Origin: Voacanga thouarsii
Lineage: Eukaryota; Streptophyta; Magnoliopsida; Gentianales; Apocynaceae
Length of the DNA: 64,000 nt
Assembly: GCA_026120185.1 (NCBI GenBank)
Contig: JANUWF010001224.1
Span: forward strand, 1,240,001-1,304,000
Direction: 5' to 3'
Part shown: positions 1-10,435 of the stretch, piece by piece
Layout: every line of letters starts with the position of its first letter
Numbering within the stretch: the stretch's first letter is position 1
Notes under the pieces: generated by a model
Database searches by the model: none
What the model was told of the DNA's origin: nothing
Seen by the model: only the letters and a program-made list of their open reading frames with translations
Program-made: the position numbers and the translations under genes

Positions 1-2252
1 CAACAGGGCCGAAGAAGTCGCCCCGTCCAAAGGACAAGGGGTCTTTATAACCAGGTCACACAACAAAAATAAAATAATACATTGAAATTAAAAACTTATT
101 ACAACCCAAAAATTCAAGAACAAATTCAAAAATAAATTATTCACTATCATCTCTTAAAGCATTACATAAAATAAATAACACAATATCTTCCAAGCAGGCA
201 ACAACTAGCTACTCATCCCCATAGTAGGATCGACCTGAAATTATGATAAAAATGGGTGTTGAGAGAAAAATCTCAATAAGTCTGTGTGTGCTTTGAGTGT
301 CCAGAAAAAACAGTTCATGAATGCAAGTTGTAGAACTTCATAAGGAAAAGTACTGGCAAGCATTAAACAATGTTAAAAACCAAGAGTGGTGTTTCCTTCT
401 TTTCAAATCATACAAGTGCGCAATAAACACAACCACTCAAAAGGGTGGTCATCGGTTACCACACGCTGGGCCCCATAACCATACAACGGTCAGAATGCCA
501 CACTTTGTGCAAATTGACAAAATGTAGGTGTACAGCCTACCGAGTAAGATACTCCTCATTCTCTACACCTAAACAAAATCGGTTGTCCATTCCGACAACA
601 CACAGTCCACATGATTGAAACTTGCTAGCTCGGACCGGTATGACCAAGTAGTACTGTCACTTTTCCAAGTTGAGTTCATCTTATGGAGGTGGCCTCCTGC
701 CAGAAGACTCACTCTTGCTCTTCAAAACTAGTACTACTAGCCTACCCTTATTGAGTACTCAACCATGGTTATCCCATTTGGGAGAAAATTGACAAAACAT
801 TGCTTTACTTGGAAATGGCAATCAAGGGTTTCCAAAGTTTGTGTCAAAATTGGTTTTAGAAAAAGTTTAGTGTTTCAGAAAAACTGCTTGTTGGTTTTCA
901 AATAATTTATGTGACTAAAATTAAAAAGGGAATAGTCCTAAATTGCCCTTACAAAAATGAGTGTTCACAAACTTCCCATTTGGCTTGCCATAGCGACATT
1001 TTTACATTAAATAAGTTTTATGTAGGAGCTTACCTAATCCTTTGCTTGAGCTAAATCAAAGATCTTCCAAAGCTAACCTAACCCCGCCTGAGGTAAACAC
1101 AAGCCATAATTAACTCAAGCCAAATTTGCTTCCATAAATAATCCTAGTTCAGCTTACTACAATCATGACCCTAATGTTCCAAACTTTAAGGCTAGATAAT
1201 CAAAAAGGATTTCATAAAATAAATCTAGCTTGATAATAAAATAACTATGGTTTGTGAAATAGTTACTAATAAGTTGTAGGTTTAAATCTTGTTATAAATA
1301 AACTAGGGTTTATTTGATGAAGGGTCCTAGATGATATTTTTTAAAATTATAATCTATTAATAATTATTAGTTAGAAAATAATTGGTAAATAAAATTAATA
1401 ATAAGTAAATGTTAATATGTTTTGATTAAATGGCTAATAAATAAATTCTATTAGTATTTATGAATATATGACTTACGAGATTAATATTTTACCTATTATG
1501 ATTATTTATATAAAAGGTTTTATTTAATATTATTATTATATATAATATTTATATATTTTGTTTGCAATAAAGGACATCAGGCATTTGGCTAAAATATCAT
1601 TTTTTCATATATCAATCCAATTTTAAATCTTCCTAGGGTTTCGGAATCTTTAGAAGAAAATATAGTATTAATTTTTATTAATATAATAAAATTGGCTAAC
1701 TAAAATAATTTAGAATCAACAAGGTCATGATCATAATTTTCCTATTGCTAACCATAATCATGAACATAAACTCTACACCAATCAACAAACCATCCAAATC
1801 ATGAATAAAAGCATAGATCCATATCTACCAACACATGATCCAAACTCCACTAAACATAGCCATATTCATGGCTTCAACAAGAATACAATAATATAAAATC
1901 CTATTCCGCAAAGGTGACATAATATCTATCATGCTTAATCATCCACACTAACTCACGACATGAAGAGCATGCAAAAAACCCTAAAACATCATAAAACTCA
2001 ACCAAGACAAATCATCCTCATGCTTCAATCCCAACTCCATCATATAAACACATACTCAATCTCTAATTATATTCCATCCTTTTCCCAACAACATCTAAAA
2101 GGCATGATTTTAGAATTAAGGAGATGGTTAAAGAGACATACTCAAATGATGACTACCTTGATGAAGTCTCAAGAGAGTCCACATGCTTGGAAGACTTGAT
2201 CCGACCAAAAAGGAAGAAGAGAAAATGGCCATGGTTGAAGTAACCATTTCGG

Positions 2253-2325
<73 letters not shown>

Positions 2326-4138
2326 TATTAGTACATTTCATTAAAGGTCAAAGAGGAAAGAAGATGGAGATAATCGTTCATATTTACCTTGATAGTGTTC
2401 TTGAGTCTTAAAGAAAATTCTGGTTTTATTATCCAAAAATAGAACCTTGATTTTAGCGTTTCATGTTATGAATTGCAAAAATGGATTCTAGAGGATGAGT
2501 AGATGCGATTTGGTGTTTTTGGAGAAGATTGAAGGTGTTTAAAGTGGTCTTAGGCTTAGAGAATGGTGGTGTGTGTTCTTGGAGGAATGGAGAGAATAGA
2601 GAGAAGCTGGACGAAAATTGCTTGGAAAGGGTTGGCCGAATGGCTATGGAAATTTTGGTGATTGAATTTTCAGATTAGGGAGAAGAAGGAAAGCTGGTTG
2701 TTTGAAATTCAAAAGGAATAATTTATGGAGTGCATTAAGATAGTAAATATGGTAAGAATAGCTTGGTTGATGGAGGTCTTTGAGAGATTCAATAGCCGAC
2801 TGGTTTGGCTGGGATTTTGCTGAGATGAATGATGTTTGAATGGGTTATAGAATGGCTGAAATTCAGAGTGTAACGATGGAAGATTTTCTGGTTGTTTGAA
2901 GCTTAAACCATGGAGGTTTTCTTGGAGTAATTTGCTGGAATTTTGAATTCCAATGGAAGGCTTGATTGTAGTGATTGATGGAGTAATTTAAGGGGTAGTC
3001 ATGGAGCTTCATTCATGCAGACCAATAGAGGAGATGATGAAGTTCATTTCAACGCTGACTAGGGTTGGAGTTATAGAAAATTGGAGTGAGTTTCGGACAA
3101 GGGTGAAGAGGAAACAAAGCTGGAATTTCTGATTGATCACTCGAAGGATTTACTTTAATTTCGTGCAGTTTCTTTTGCCATGCGCCTGCCAACTTGTAGC
3201 AGGTTTTAAGGGGTATTGGAGGGTACTGTAAGGCTAGTTTCTAGCCTTCTTTATGGAGGAAAAATAGAGATGAATTATTGGTTTGAAGGATAGAAGAAAC
3301 AGCTTAGTTTTTGGACTGTTATGTTGTGAATTCTGCCCAGAATTTTTTCTGGTTTGTATAGCTTTGTGCAGTCTGAATTTTGGCCAAAGTTTTCAGTCTT
3401 CAAAATGAGTGAATTGGCTATTTTTTAGGCAGTATTTGAGTGAGAAAGGTGGCTGAAGAATTCGAAAATTGGACTAACCAAGAAGCTGGAAAAATTTTCC
3501 AAATTTGCTACAAGAAGAAGATGATCACTTATAGGGTGGAGTTTGAAGGCTCAACCATGTAAATTAATTCTCTTGGGATCCTTCCATAACCCCTTCCCCA
3601 TTTTCACTCAATATGCTATCCTCACATAGACATTTTCGAAACTCCAAGATCAAGGAAGCTTGCTGGAATTTTCTGGAAAGAAAATGACTTAGATAAATTG
3701 AGCAACTTAATTGATAAAGAATTAGGATATGCTAGAGAGCAAAAAGGGTATGAATCCCTTAAGAATTTTTATAGGGCACAAGAGTAGGATTAAGACATTC
3801 CTTTCATGCCTCTCCTAGGACAACACTCCTACTCTTCCCTTTGGCAAGCAAGGGCCGAAAATAGCCTACTTATCTAAAATAAAAATTAATACTTAAAGGA
3901 TGGAATTTGAACTCAAGACCTCAAGGATTTATTCTAAAGTTCTAACCACTAAACCACAACAACTCTTGTTCTTATTTTGTCTCCAAAATATTTTTCCTAT
4001 TTAACCCTCAATCTATTTCCCTATTTTCACTTCAAGAAAAATTATCATTTTGTCCTTCCTACTCAATAAGCACAATTAAACCTTCTAGATTGTAATTCAT
4101 GAAACCAAAGCACAAAAAATCATTCAAAAATATATTTA
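1..4138 (-). repeat. LTR A, 3' and central part (Tekay-type family)
   Basis: This is a minus-strand long terminal repeat of the same family as the LTRs of element B. The first bases are the reverse complement of the family's LTR 3' end (the conserved TTATAAAGACCCCTTGTC motif lies at 33-50). Similarity then runs colinearly to 4138, where element B interrupts it. The remaining LTR start resumes at 18174-18243. Only about 30 bp of the LTR 3' end lie left of the window, so it cannot be told whether A is a solo LTR or belongs to a larger element. It carries a (GA)n tract at 2255-2322, the reverse complement of the tRNA-like segment at about 3902-3956, and the splice-like pair at 235 and 1033. Short ATG-starting frames inside it are chance frames. 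Confidence 0.9.
4134..4138. other. Target-site duplication of element B (left), ATTTA
   Basis: ATTTA directly precedes the 5' LTR of B and is repeated exactly at 18169-18173 after the 3' LTR. A 5 bp duplication is the norm for plant Ty3/gypsy integrase. It proves that B inserted into LTR A. Confidence 0.92.
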
Positions 4139-4384
4139 TGTGGAACCCCAGTTGAAACCAACCTTAAAGTGAGGGGGTTAGGATGCATATCATATTTATT
4201 TTCATGTTTAAATATATTTTTATATGATTTTATAGGCTTTGGATTTGTGTTTTATAGTCTCGAGGGCTTAATTATGTTTATTGAGTAAGAAGGGAAAAAT
4301 GGTAATTTTTGCTTGAGGTGAAAGTAGGGAGATAGCTTGAGGATTAAATAGGAAAAATATTTTGAAGAGAAAATAAGAACAAGA

Positions 4385-4449
4385 GTTGTTGTGGTTTAGT
4401 AATTAGAGCTTTAGAATTAATTCTGGAGGTCTTAGGTTCAAATTCCATC
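4385..4449 (+). promoter_or_regulatory. tRNA-like segment with A-box and B-box look-alikes in B 5' LTR
   Basis: The A-box-like TGGTTTAGTAA (4392-4402) is followed 43 nt later by the B-box-like GGTTCAAATTCC (4435-4446). The spacing is that of a tRNA gene. Between them AGAATTAATTCT forms a perfect palindrome where an anticodon arm would be. Bases around the B-box can form a T-arm (ATGGG/TCCAT in the 3' LTR copy). No paired acceptor stem is visible, so this is a tRNA-derived or tRNA-like internal promoter candidate, not a tRNA gene. Function is inferred. Confidence 0.5.
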
Positions 4450-7351
4450 ATTGGAGCTTTAGCATGATTAAATTTTATTTTTTGTTTGGGAATGTTGGAT
4501 TTTTGGCCTTATGTGCTTTAGAGAGGAGTAGAGGTGTTGTCCTAGGGGAGACATGATAGGAGTATCCTAATCCTACTCTTGTGCCCTACAAAAATTTCCA
4601 AGGGAATTCATACTCTTCTTGATTCTTAGTTTTTCCGACTTCTCAATTTATTAGGTTGGTCAATTTGTTCTAGCCAATTTCATTTCAGAAAATTTTAGTA
4701 AAGTGTTGTGGCATTGAAGGTTCAAAAATGTCTTAGTGTAATACATCTTATAGACCGAAAATGGGTAGGAGTTGGGGAAGGTTCCCAAGAACTTAAACTC
4801 CATGGTTGCACCTTCAAAACCCCACTCTAGCTATGCTCATTTTCTTCATGAAGTAATCTGGAATTTTTTTAGCTTCTTGTACATTCAAGGTGTCGAAATT
4901 TTCAGCCACCATTCCCTCACAAATGCTGCTAGAAAAATAGCCCTCTTGACCAGTTTGAAATCGGAAATTTTATGGCCAATTTGGACAGCACAAATGCAGT
5001 GCAAACCAGAAAATTTTCTGGGAAAGTTTGCAGCTTAGGTGAGCTTAAACCAAGCTGTTTTCTTCCAGTTTTTATCCAGCACCTTAGCCACGTTTTTCCT
5101 CCATAAAGAAGGCTCAAACTAGCCTTGAAAGACCTCTGAATGCCCCTTCAAAACCTCTGCAAACTGACTGGAAAATTCCAACAACTAGGGAAATTCTATA
5201 CAAGAATTTTTCCAGCTTTCTTCCTTCTTCAGCCCTGACTGAAACTCCCTCATTTTTTCTGTACAAACCTACCTTGAACAGCCATGAACTGAGGTCCATA
5301 ATCTTCCCCAACCTTCTACTCGAAAAACCAGTCATGGCTGCCCCTAAAATATCTCCAACAATTACTCCAATCAAGCCATTGATTGAAGACCAAAATTTCA
5401 GCAAATATATTTAGCAATCTTCCATAAAACACCGCTTGAACAACTAGACATTCCTTCACCATTGTACTTCTCCTTTTCAGCCGCCATTAAGCACGTCAAA
5501 TAGCTTTCATTCCAATAGAATCCTTAGCTATTCAATCGGCCATTAGAGCTTCCAAAAGCTCTCCTCCATTGAAGATCTTCCTACCATATTTTGTTTCCAA
5601 AATTGGTTCCCTAAAATATTCTTTTAGGATTTCAAACAACCAGCCTTTCCTTTCCTCCCAAACTAGAAATTCAATTGCCAAAACCCCTCAAACAATTCGG
5701 CACTCTCTCCTACACAGAATTTCGGCTAGCCTCTCCCTATTCTTTCCATTCTCTTCAACCTTCAAGAACACCAAGAGCACCAAGAACACCTACTCACCTC
5801 CTCTCGCCTAAGGCCACCAAGACCACTTCAATCTTCTTCAAAAAAATTTCAGATTTCGCCTATTCACTACCGTGAATCCAATCATACCACTTTTAACATC
5901 AAACTCCAAAATCCAACTCTCTCTTGAATCGAATATCAGTATTTTTGGGAAGGCTCAAGAACACCTTCAAGGTAAGCTTGTTCAATCAACGTCATCTTCA
6001 CTAATCTTCAACCTGTAATAAATATATATGTGTATAATCATACTAAATGACTCTTTTCTTCTCTTTTCTCTCTCCCTCTCTCCCTCTCTTCCTCTCTCTC
6101 TTGGCCGAATGGTGGCTTCAACCATGGCCTTGTCTTTTTCATCTCTCTTGGACGGATCTAGTCTCCTAAGAGTAAGATCCATTCGAAACTTCTTCATGTT
6201 ACTCATCAAACAAGTAAGCCTCTTCAACCCTCTTTTTAAATTCTAGATTCATGTCACTAGGATGATACTGGAAGGAGATGTATTATGATTAGGATTTGAG
6301 CATGTGTTGTTGTGATGAGTTGAGATTGAAGCATGAATAAATGTGTGTATATGATGGAGATGGGATTAATATATGAGTTGATTGTCCTGGTTGATTGTAT
6401 GGCGTTTTTAGGGTTTAATGCATGTCTCCATGTTGTGAGTGGTATATGTGATCAAGCAAGTTACATATTATGTCACCTTTGCTGAATAGGGTGTATGTTC
6501 ATGTATGTTTGTTATAGCCATGAATATGTACATGCTAGTAGAGGTTGGATCATGTTTTGGTAAATTTAGATCTATGACTTTATTCCGGATTTGGATGATT
6601 TGATGAATTGAAGTGGAGTGTATTTTCATGATTGTGGTTAGCAATGGAATTATGATCATGATCTAGTTATCCCTAAACTAATTTTATTTCAACAATAAAA
6701 TGTTTAATATTATAATTTTTTCTAGTAAATTTTGAAAACCCTAGGAATGGTGGATTTGGATTATTATATGAAATAAGGATATTTTAGTCAAATAAATAGC
6801 TTTTATTAAAGAAATAAAATATATAGATATTATATAAAATAATAATATCAAATAAAGCCTTTTATATAAATAATCATAATAGATAAAATGTTAATTTTGT
6901 AAGTCTTATATTCATAAATACTATTAAAATTTATTTATTATCTTTTAATCAAAACCTATTAAAATTTACTTACAACTAATTTTAGTTACCAATTATTTTC
7001 TAACAATTAATTATCAATAGATTATTATTTTAAATAATTACATCTAGGTCCTAGGACCCTTCATCAATGAAACTCTAATTTATTTTTAGCAAGATTTAAA
7101 CCTTCAACTTATTATTATCTATTTCCCAAAACACTAATTATTTTAACTATCAAATTAGGCTTAGCTTATAAACCCTTTATTTATTATCTAGCCTTAAAGC
7201 ATGGGACACTAGGATCATGGTTGTAGTAAGTTGAGCTAGTTTTATTTGTGAAAGTGAATTTTAGCTTAAGTTTAATTATGGCTTATATTTACCCCAGGCG
7301 GGGTTAGGTCAGCTGTTGAAGACATTTATTTTATCTCAAGCTAAGGATCAG

Positions 7352-8134
7352 GTAAGCTCCTGCATAAAACATGTTTGATACAAAATGTTTATTATGGCAA
7401 GCCAAATGTAGAGTGCATGGACACTCACTTCCGTAAAGGCAATTGAGGATTGTCCTCTTTCCCATTTCAGTCAAATCAATTATTTGAAAATCGATGAACA
7501 AATTTACTCAAAACCCTGAAACTCTTTCTAAAACTGATTTTGACAAAGACTTTGAAAATCCTTAATTGCCATTTTCCAAGTGGAACTATGTTTTGTTCAT
7601 TTTCCCCAAGTGGGATAAGTTACGTTGAGTACTCAATAAGGGTGGACCACTAGAGCTAGTTTTTGAAGGGTTAGGGTAAGACTCTCATTAGATGGCCACC
7701 TCTGAAGGGTGAGTCCTTCCCGGAAGAGATGCCAGTCCAGTAGGTCGTGCCGGTCCAAGCTAGCAGTTTTCAGTCAAGTGACTGTGTGTTGCTAGAATGG
7801 ACAACCGGTTTTGCTAGAATGGACAACCAGTAGGTAGGCCAATCACTTACCTTTTGTTAGTTTGCACAATGCGTGGCATTCTAACCGTTGTATGGTTATA
7901 GGGCCCAACATGTGGTAACCCATGATCACCTTTTAAGTGGTTGATATTATTGTACATGTATGGTTGGAAAAGCCAAAACACCACTCTTGATTTTGACTGT
8001 TGTTTTTTGCTTGCCAGTATTTCTCTTATGAAGATATTATACTTTGCATCCACGAACTGTTTTCACTGGACACTCGAAGCACACACGGACTTACTAAGAT
8101 TTTTATCTCATCACCCTTTTTACCATGATTTCAG
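7352..8134 (+). other. Putative intron inside the LTR (splice-like donor and acceptor)
   Basis: The donor context CAG|GTAAGCTCC and the acceptor TTTCAG|GTCGATCC enclose 783 bp. The same pair occurs in the B 3' LTR (17101-17897), LTR A (1033 to 235, minus) and solo LTR S (33116 to 32321, minus). In the D 5' LTR the donor at 60039 is intact and the acceptor has changed to TTCAAG. Splicing has not been shown; similarity by descent alone could keep these sites. Confidence 0.35.
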
Positions 8135-8409
8135 GTCGATCCTGCTGTGGGGATGAGTAGCTAGTTGTTGCCTGCCTTGGAAGATTTTTTTTTTCTGATA
8201 TTTATTTTGTGTAATGCTTTAGGAGTTGAGATTGGATAATTTTTATTATGGATTTGTCTTTGAATTCTTGGATTATAATAAGTTTTAAGTTTAAAGTATT
8301 ATTTTCATTCTATTATTTTAATTGTGTGACATAGTTATAAAGACCCCTTGTCCTTTGGATGGGGCGACATTCCCAGCACTGTCGGGCCTAGGTAGTGCGG
8401 TGTTACAAG

Positions 8410-8421
8410 TGGTATCAGAGA
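8410..8421 (+). other. Primer-binding site of element B (initiator tRNA-Met)
   Basis: TGGTATCAGAGA begins two bases after the 5' LTR. It matches the complement of the 3' end of plant initiator tRNA-Met (TGGTATCAGAG), the primer used by most plant LTR retrotransposons. Confidence 0.9.
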
Positions 8422-8506
8422 CTAGGTTATAGGCAAATATTGATGATATATGTTCTATTTATTTAAGTTTAAATCTTTATCTAACCTATCTTGTTTATGC
8501 TGTAGG

Positions 8507-8971
8507 ATGGTTAGAATGCTTAGAACCGCGAGGAAAGGGCAGTAATGACACCCGCCTATCCCTATATACCCGGAAGACCTTCCAGTTCCCCAGCCTGCCC
8601 CTCAGCTAGTTATGCCTTTGGAGGATAGTAGTAATGATGAGGTCCTGATCCATGAGCCACCTCTAATTCCAGTGATAGACATAAGCTCTGACAGTGAAGA
8701 TGAGGTGATAGCCGTGGAGCATGTACCCTACCCTCCTAGTCCCGTAGTGGACTTAGCAGTAGATAGTGATGACCCGGGGGAGATAGACTATGAGTCTTCA
8801 CCTAGGCCTTTTTTCATTCCTCCCTTCAGCCGAGTTGAGCCTGGGGAGAGTTCTAGGCGCCCTGGGAAGGAGCCAATAGAGGGGTTTGCCAGTGGAGTTG
8901 GGGTAGATTTTTTTAAGAACTCTGGGGGTTAGTTGTATGAGGCTGATGATGAGGATTCTTATGAAGATTAG
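8507..8971 (+). pseudogene. Acidic pre-gag ORF of element B (unknown function, decayed)
   Basis: This reading frame lies between the primer site and gag. It starts with ATG at 8507, directly after a pyrimidine-rich tract and AG (TATGCTGTAG|GATGG), and continues in one frame to a stop at 8971. It is broken by TAA after codon 12 and by TAG at 8930-8932. The longest open piece (8612-8932) has the acidic patch DISSDSEDE, several PP motifs and an acidic end (EADDEDSYED). I recognise no domain. Element D has a longer acidic frame at the same place, also starting after a pyrimidine tract and AG with M-V-[KR]. It could be an N-terminal gag extension, an accessory protein or a spliced product. The position and composition are seen; any function is unknown. 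Confidence 0.5.
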
Positions 8972-9229
8972 AGGACTATGAGTTATTTTGAGTCGGATGT
9001 TTATTTATTTATTGTTTTTTGAGAACTTTTATGTCAAGGATTTTTAATTCAGTTTTCTGTCAAAATTTCAAATTTATGCGAATCAATCTTTGAAGGAGAA
9101 TTTATGAGCAATTCTTTAGACAAAATTTGCATATGATTTCTCTTACTTATATCTGACTGTGAATACATGCTCAACTAAAATGATTTAACCCTTGAATGCA
9201 TACACTTAATATTTGGGATATGGTTTAGA

Positions 9230-10435
9230 ATGGCACCCAAACACCGTGCAACTTCATCAGGTAGAAGGGCTCCGGAAGCCGATCATGTGGTACCGGAAGT
9301 CGAGACAGCTCAGATGCAATCACCCAATCGGGGTGATGGGAGTGGTCCGGATATAGGAATGGGGTCTGAAGTTCCAATTGATGTGTCAATAGGCTAGGCA
9401 TTTAGTAAGATGGCCGAAATTCTGCAGACTCTGACAGAGGGAAGGAACCCTAAGGGAGAAGATGAGGCATTAGAGCGGTTTCTGAAGTTTCAACTGCCCG
9501 TCTTCTTGGGTGAAGCTGAACAAGATCAGAAGGTAGAATAGTGGATCGAGCAGATGGAGGACATATTTGCAACGCTCCAGTATACCGAGGAGCGAATGGT
9601 TAAGTTTGCAGCTTTCCGTTTAAGAGGACCAGCTCGGGTGTGGTGGTAGCGAGTCCAAGATGACTGGGAAATGGGCGAGCAAGAATGGATGTGGTTCAAC
9701 TTTGTTGAAGTCTTCAGAGTCAAGTACATCCCTCAGTGGATAGTGGAAAAGCAGGAGGACAAATTTCAGAATCTGAAGCAAGGAGGCATGTCAGTGGCCC
9801 AGCACGCAGCACGGTTCACCCAGCTGTCGAAGTACTGCAAGAGACTAGTGGATACTGAGTTGAATAGGATGAGGTAGTTCATCAAGGGGCTACGGCCGGA
9901 ATTGAGGAGGGTGTTGGCACCTTCTTCGCCAACGACCTATTCGGGGGCAGTGGACGCGGCTACCCGAACTGAAAATGAGGACCGCAGTAGAATGGCGGCG
10001 AGGCCTTTCCAACCACCAAGGCAGCCGCAAGGACACTTCCAAGAGCAGCAATCTAACAAGCGCCCCGCCAACCAGCAGTGGCAGAATCGGGGGAAGCAAG
10101 ACCGGACAACACTGGTAGGTGCTGCTCAAAACCTTCCATCATGCTGGCAGTGTGGAAAAAAGGACCACACAGAGAAGAATTGTTGGTCCAATGGTGGCAA
10201 AAGGAAATGTTATCACTGCGGCGACCCGAACCACCTGCGGAACGCCTGCCCTAAGTTGCACCGAGTCGGGCAAGGAAACCCGACACAGAACTCGGGGCCC
10301 AATAGAGCCAACACCGTGGGAGCATCTGGAAGTGGAGCACCAAAGCCACAAGTGAAAGCCAAGGTATTCACTCTCAATAGAGAGGAGGTTGGGACCGATG
10401 CAACAGTAGTGGAAAGTACGTTTACTATCCAATGA
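9230..10435 (+). pseudogene. gag: gag of element B (nucleocapsid polyprotein, broken)
   Basis: Gag forms the particle that packages the element RNA. The frame starts with ATG at 9230 (MAPKHRATSSGRR; element D starts with nearly the same residues at 62440) and stays in one frame to 10435. Premature TAG codons lie at 9395, 9539, 9647 and 9875; D has CAG at the sites matching 9395 and 9875. A retrotransposon gag core lies at about codons 80-220, including the hydrophobic LRGPARVWW region. Two CCHC zinc knuckles follow, CWQCGKKDHTEKNC and CYHCGDPNHLRNAC, at about 10,145-10,250. The frame is shared with pol, as in chromoviruses that make one Gag-Pol polyprotein. No functional product is expected. 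Confidence 0.88.

Larger units (their letters stand above)
4139..8407 (+). repeat. 5' LTR of element B
   Basis: A 4,269 bp LTR starting TGTGGAACCCC and ending GGTGTTACA. It aligns colinearly with 13831-18168. Internal landmarks are: a tRNA-like segment (4385-4449), an interrupted CT tract (about 6061-6103) that is a long pure (CT)n in the 3' LTR, a palindrome TTGAGTACTCAA (7625-7636), a conserved splice-like donor (7352) and acceptor (8134), and TTATAAAGACCCCTTGTC (8335-8352). Compared with the 3' LTR it has a small deletion near 5176 and a local duplication of a 'gctagaatggacaacc' unit near 7793-7829. Confidence 0.93.

Noticed and set aside
2153..2341. Minus-strand ORF rich in Leu-Ser dipeptides (similar frames at 15738-15995)
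   Set aside because: It is a translation of the GA/CT microsatellite, not a protein gene.
5569..5875. Overlapping short ORFs in the B 5' LTR (and 15393-15593 in the 3' LTR)
   Set aside because: They lie in LTR sequence, show no domain and overlap in two frames; chance frames in a stop-poor CT-rich stretch.
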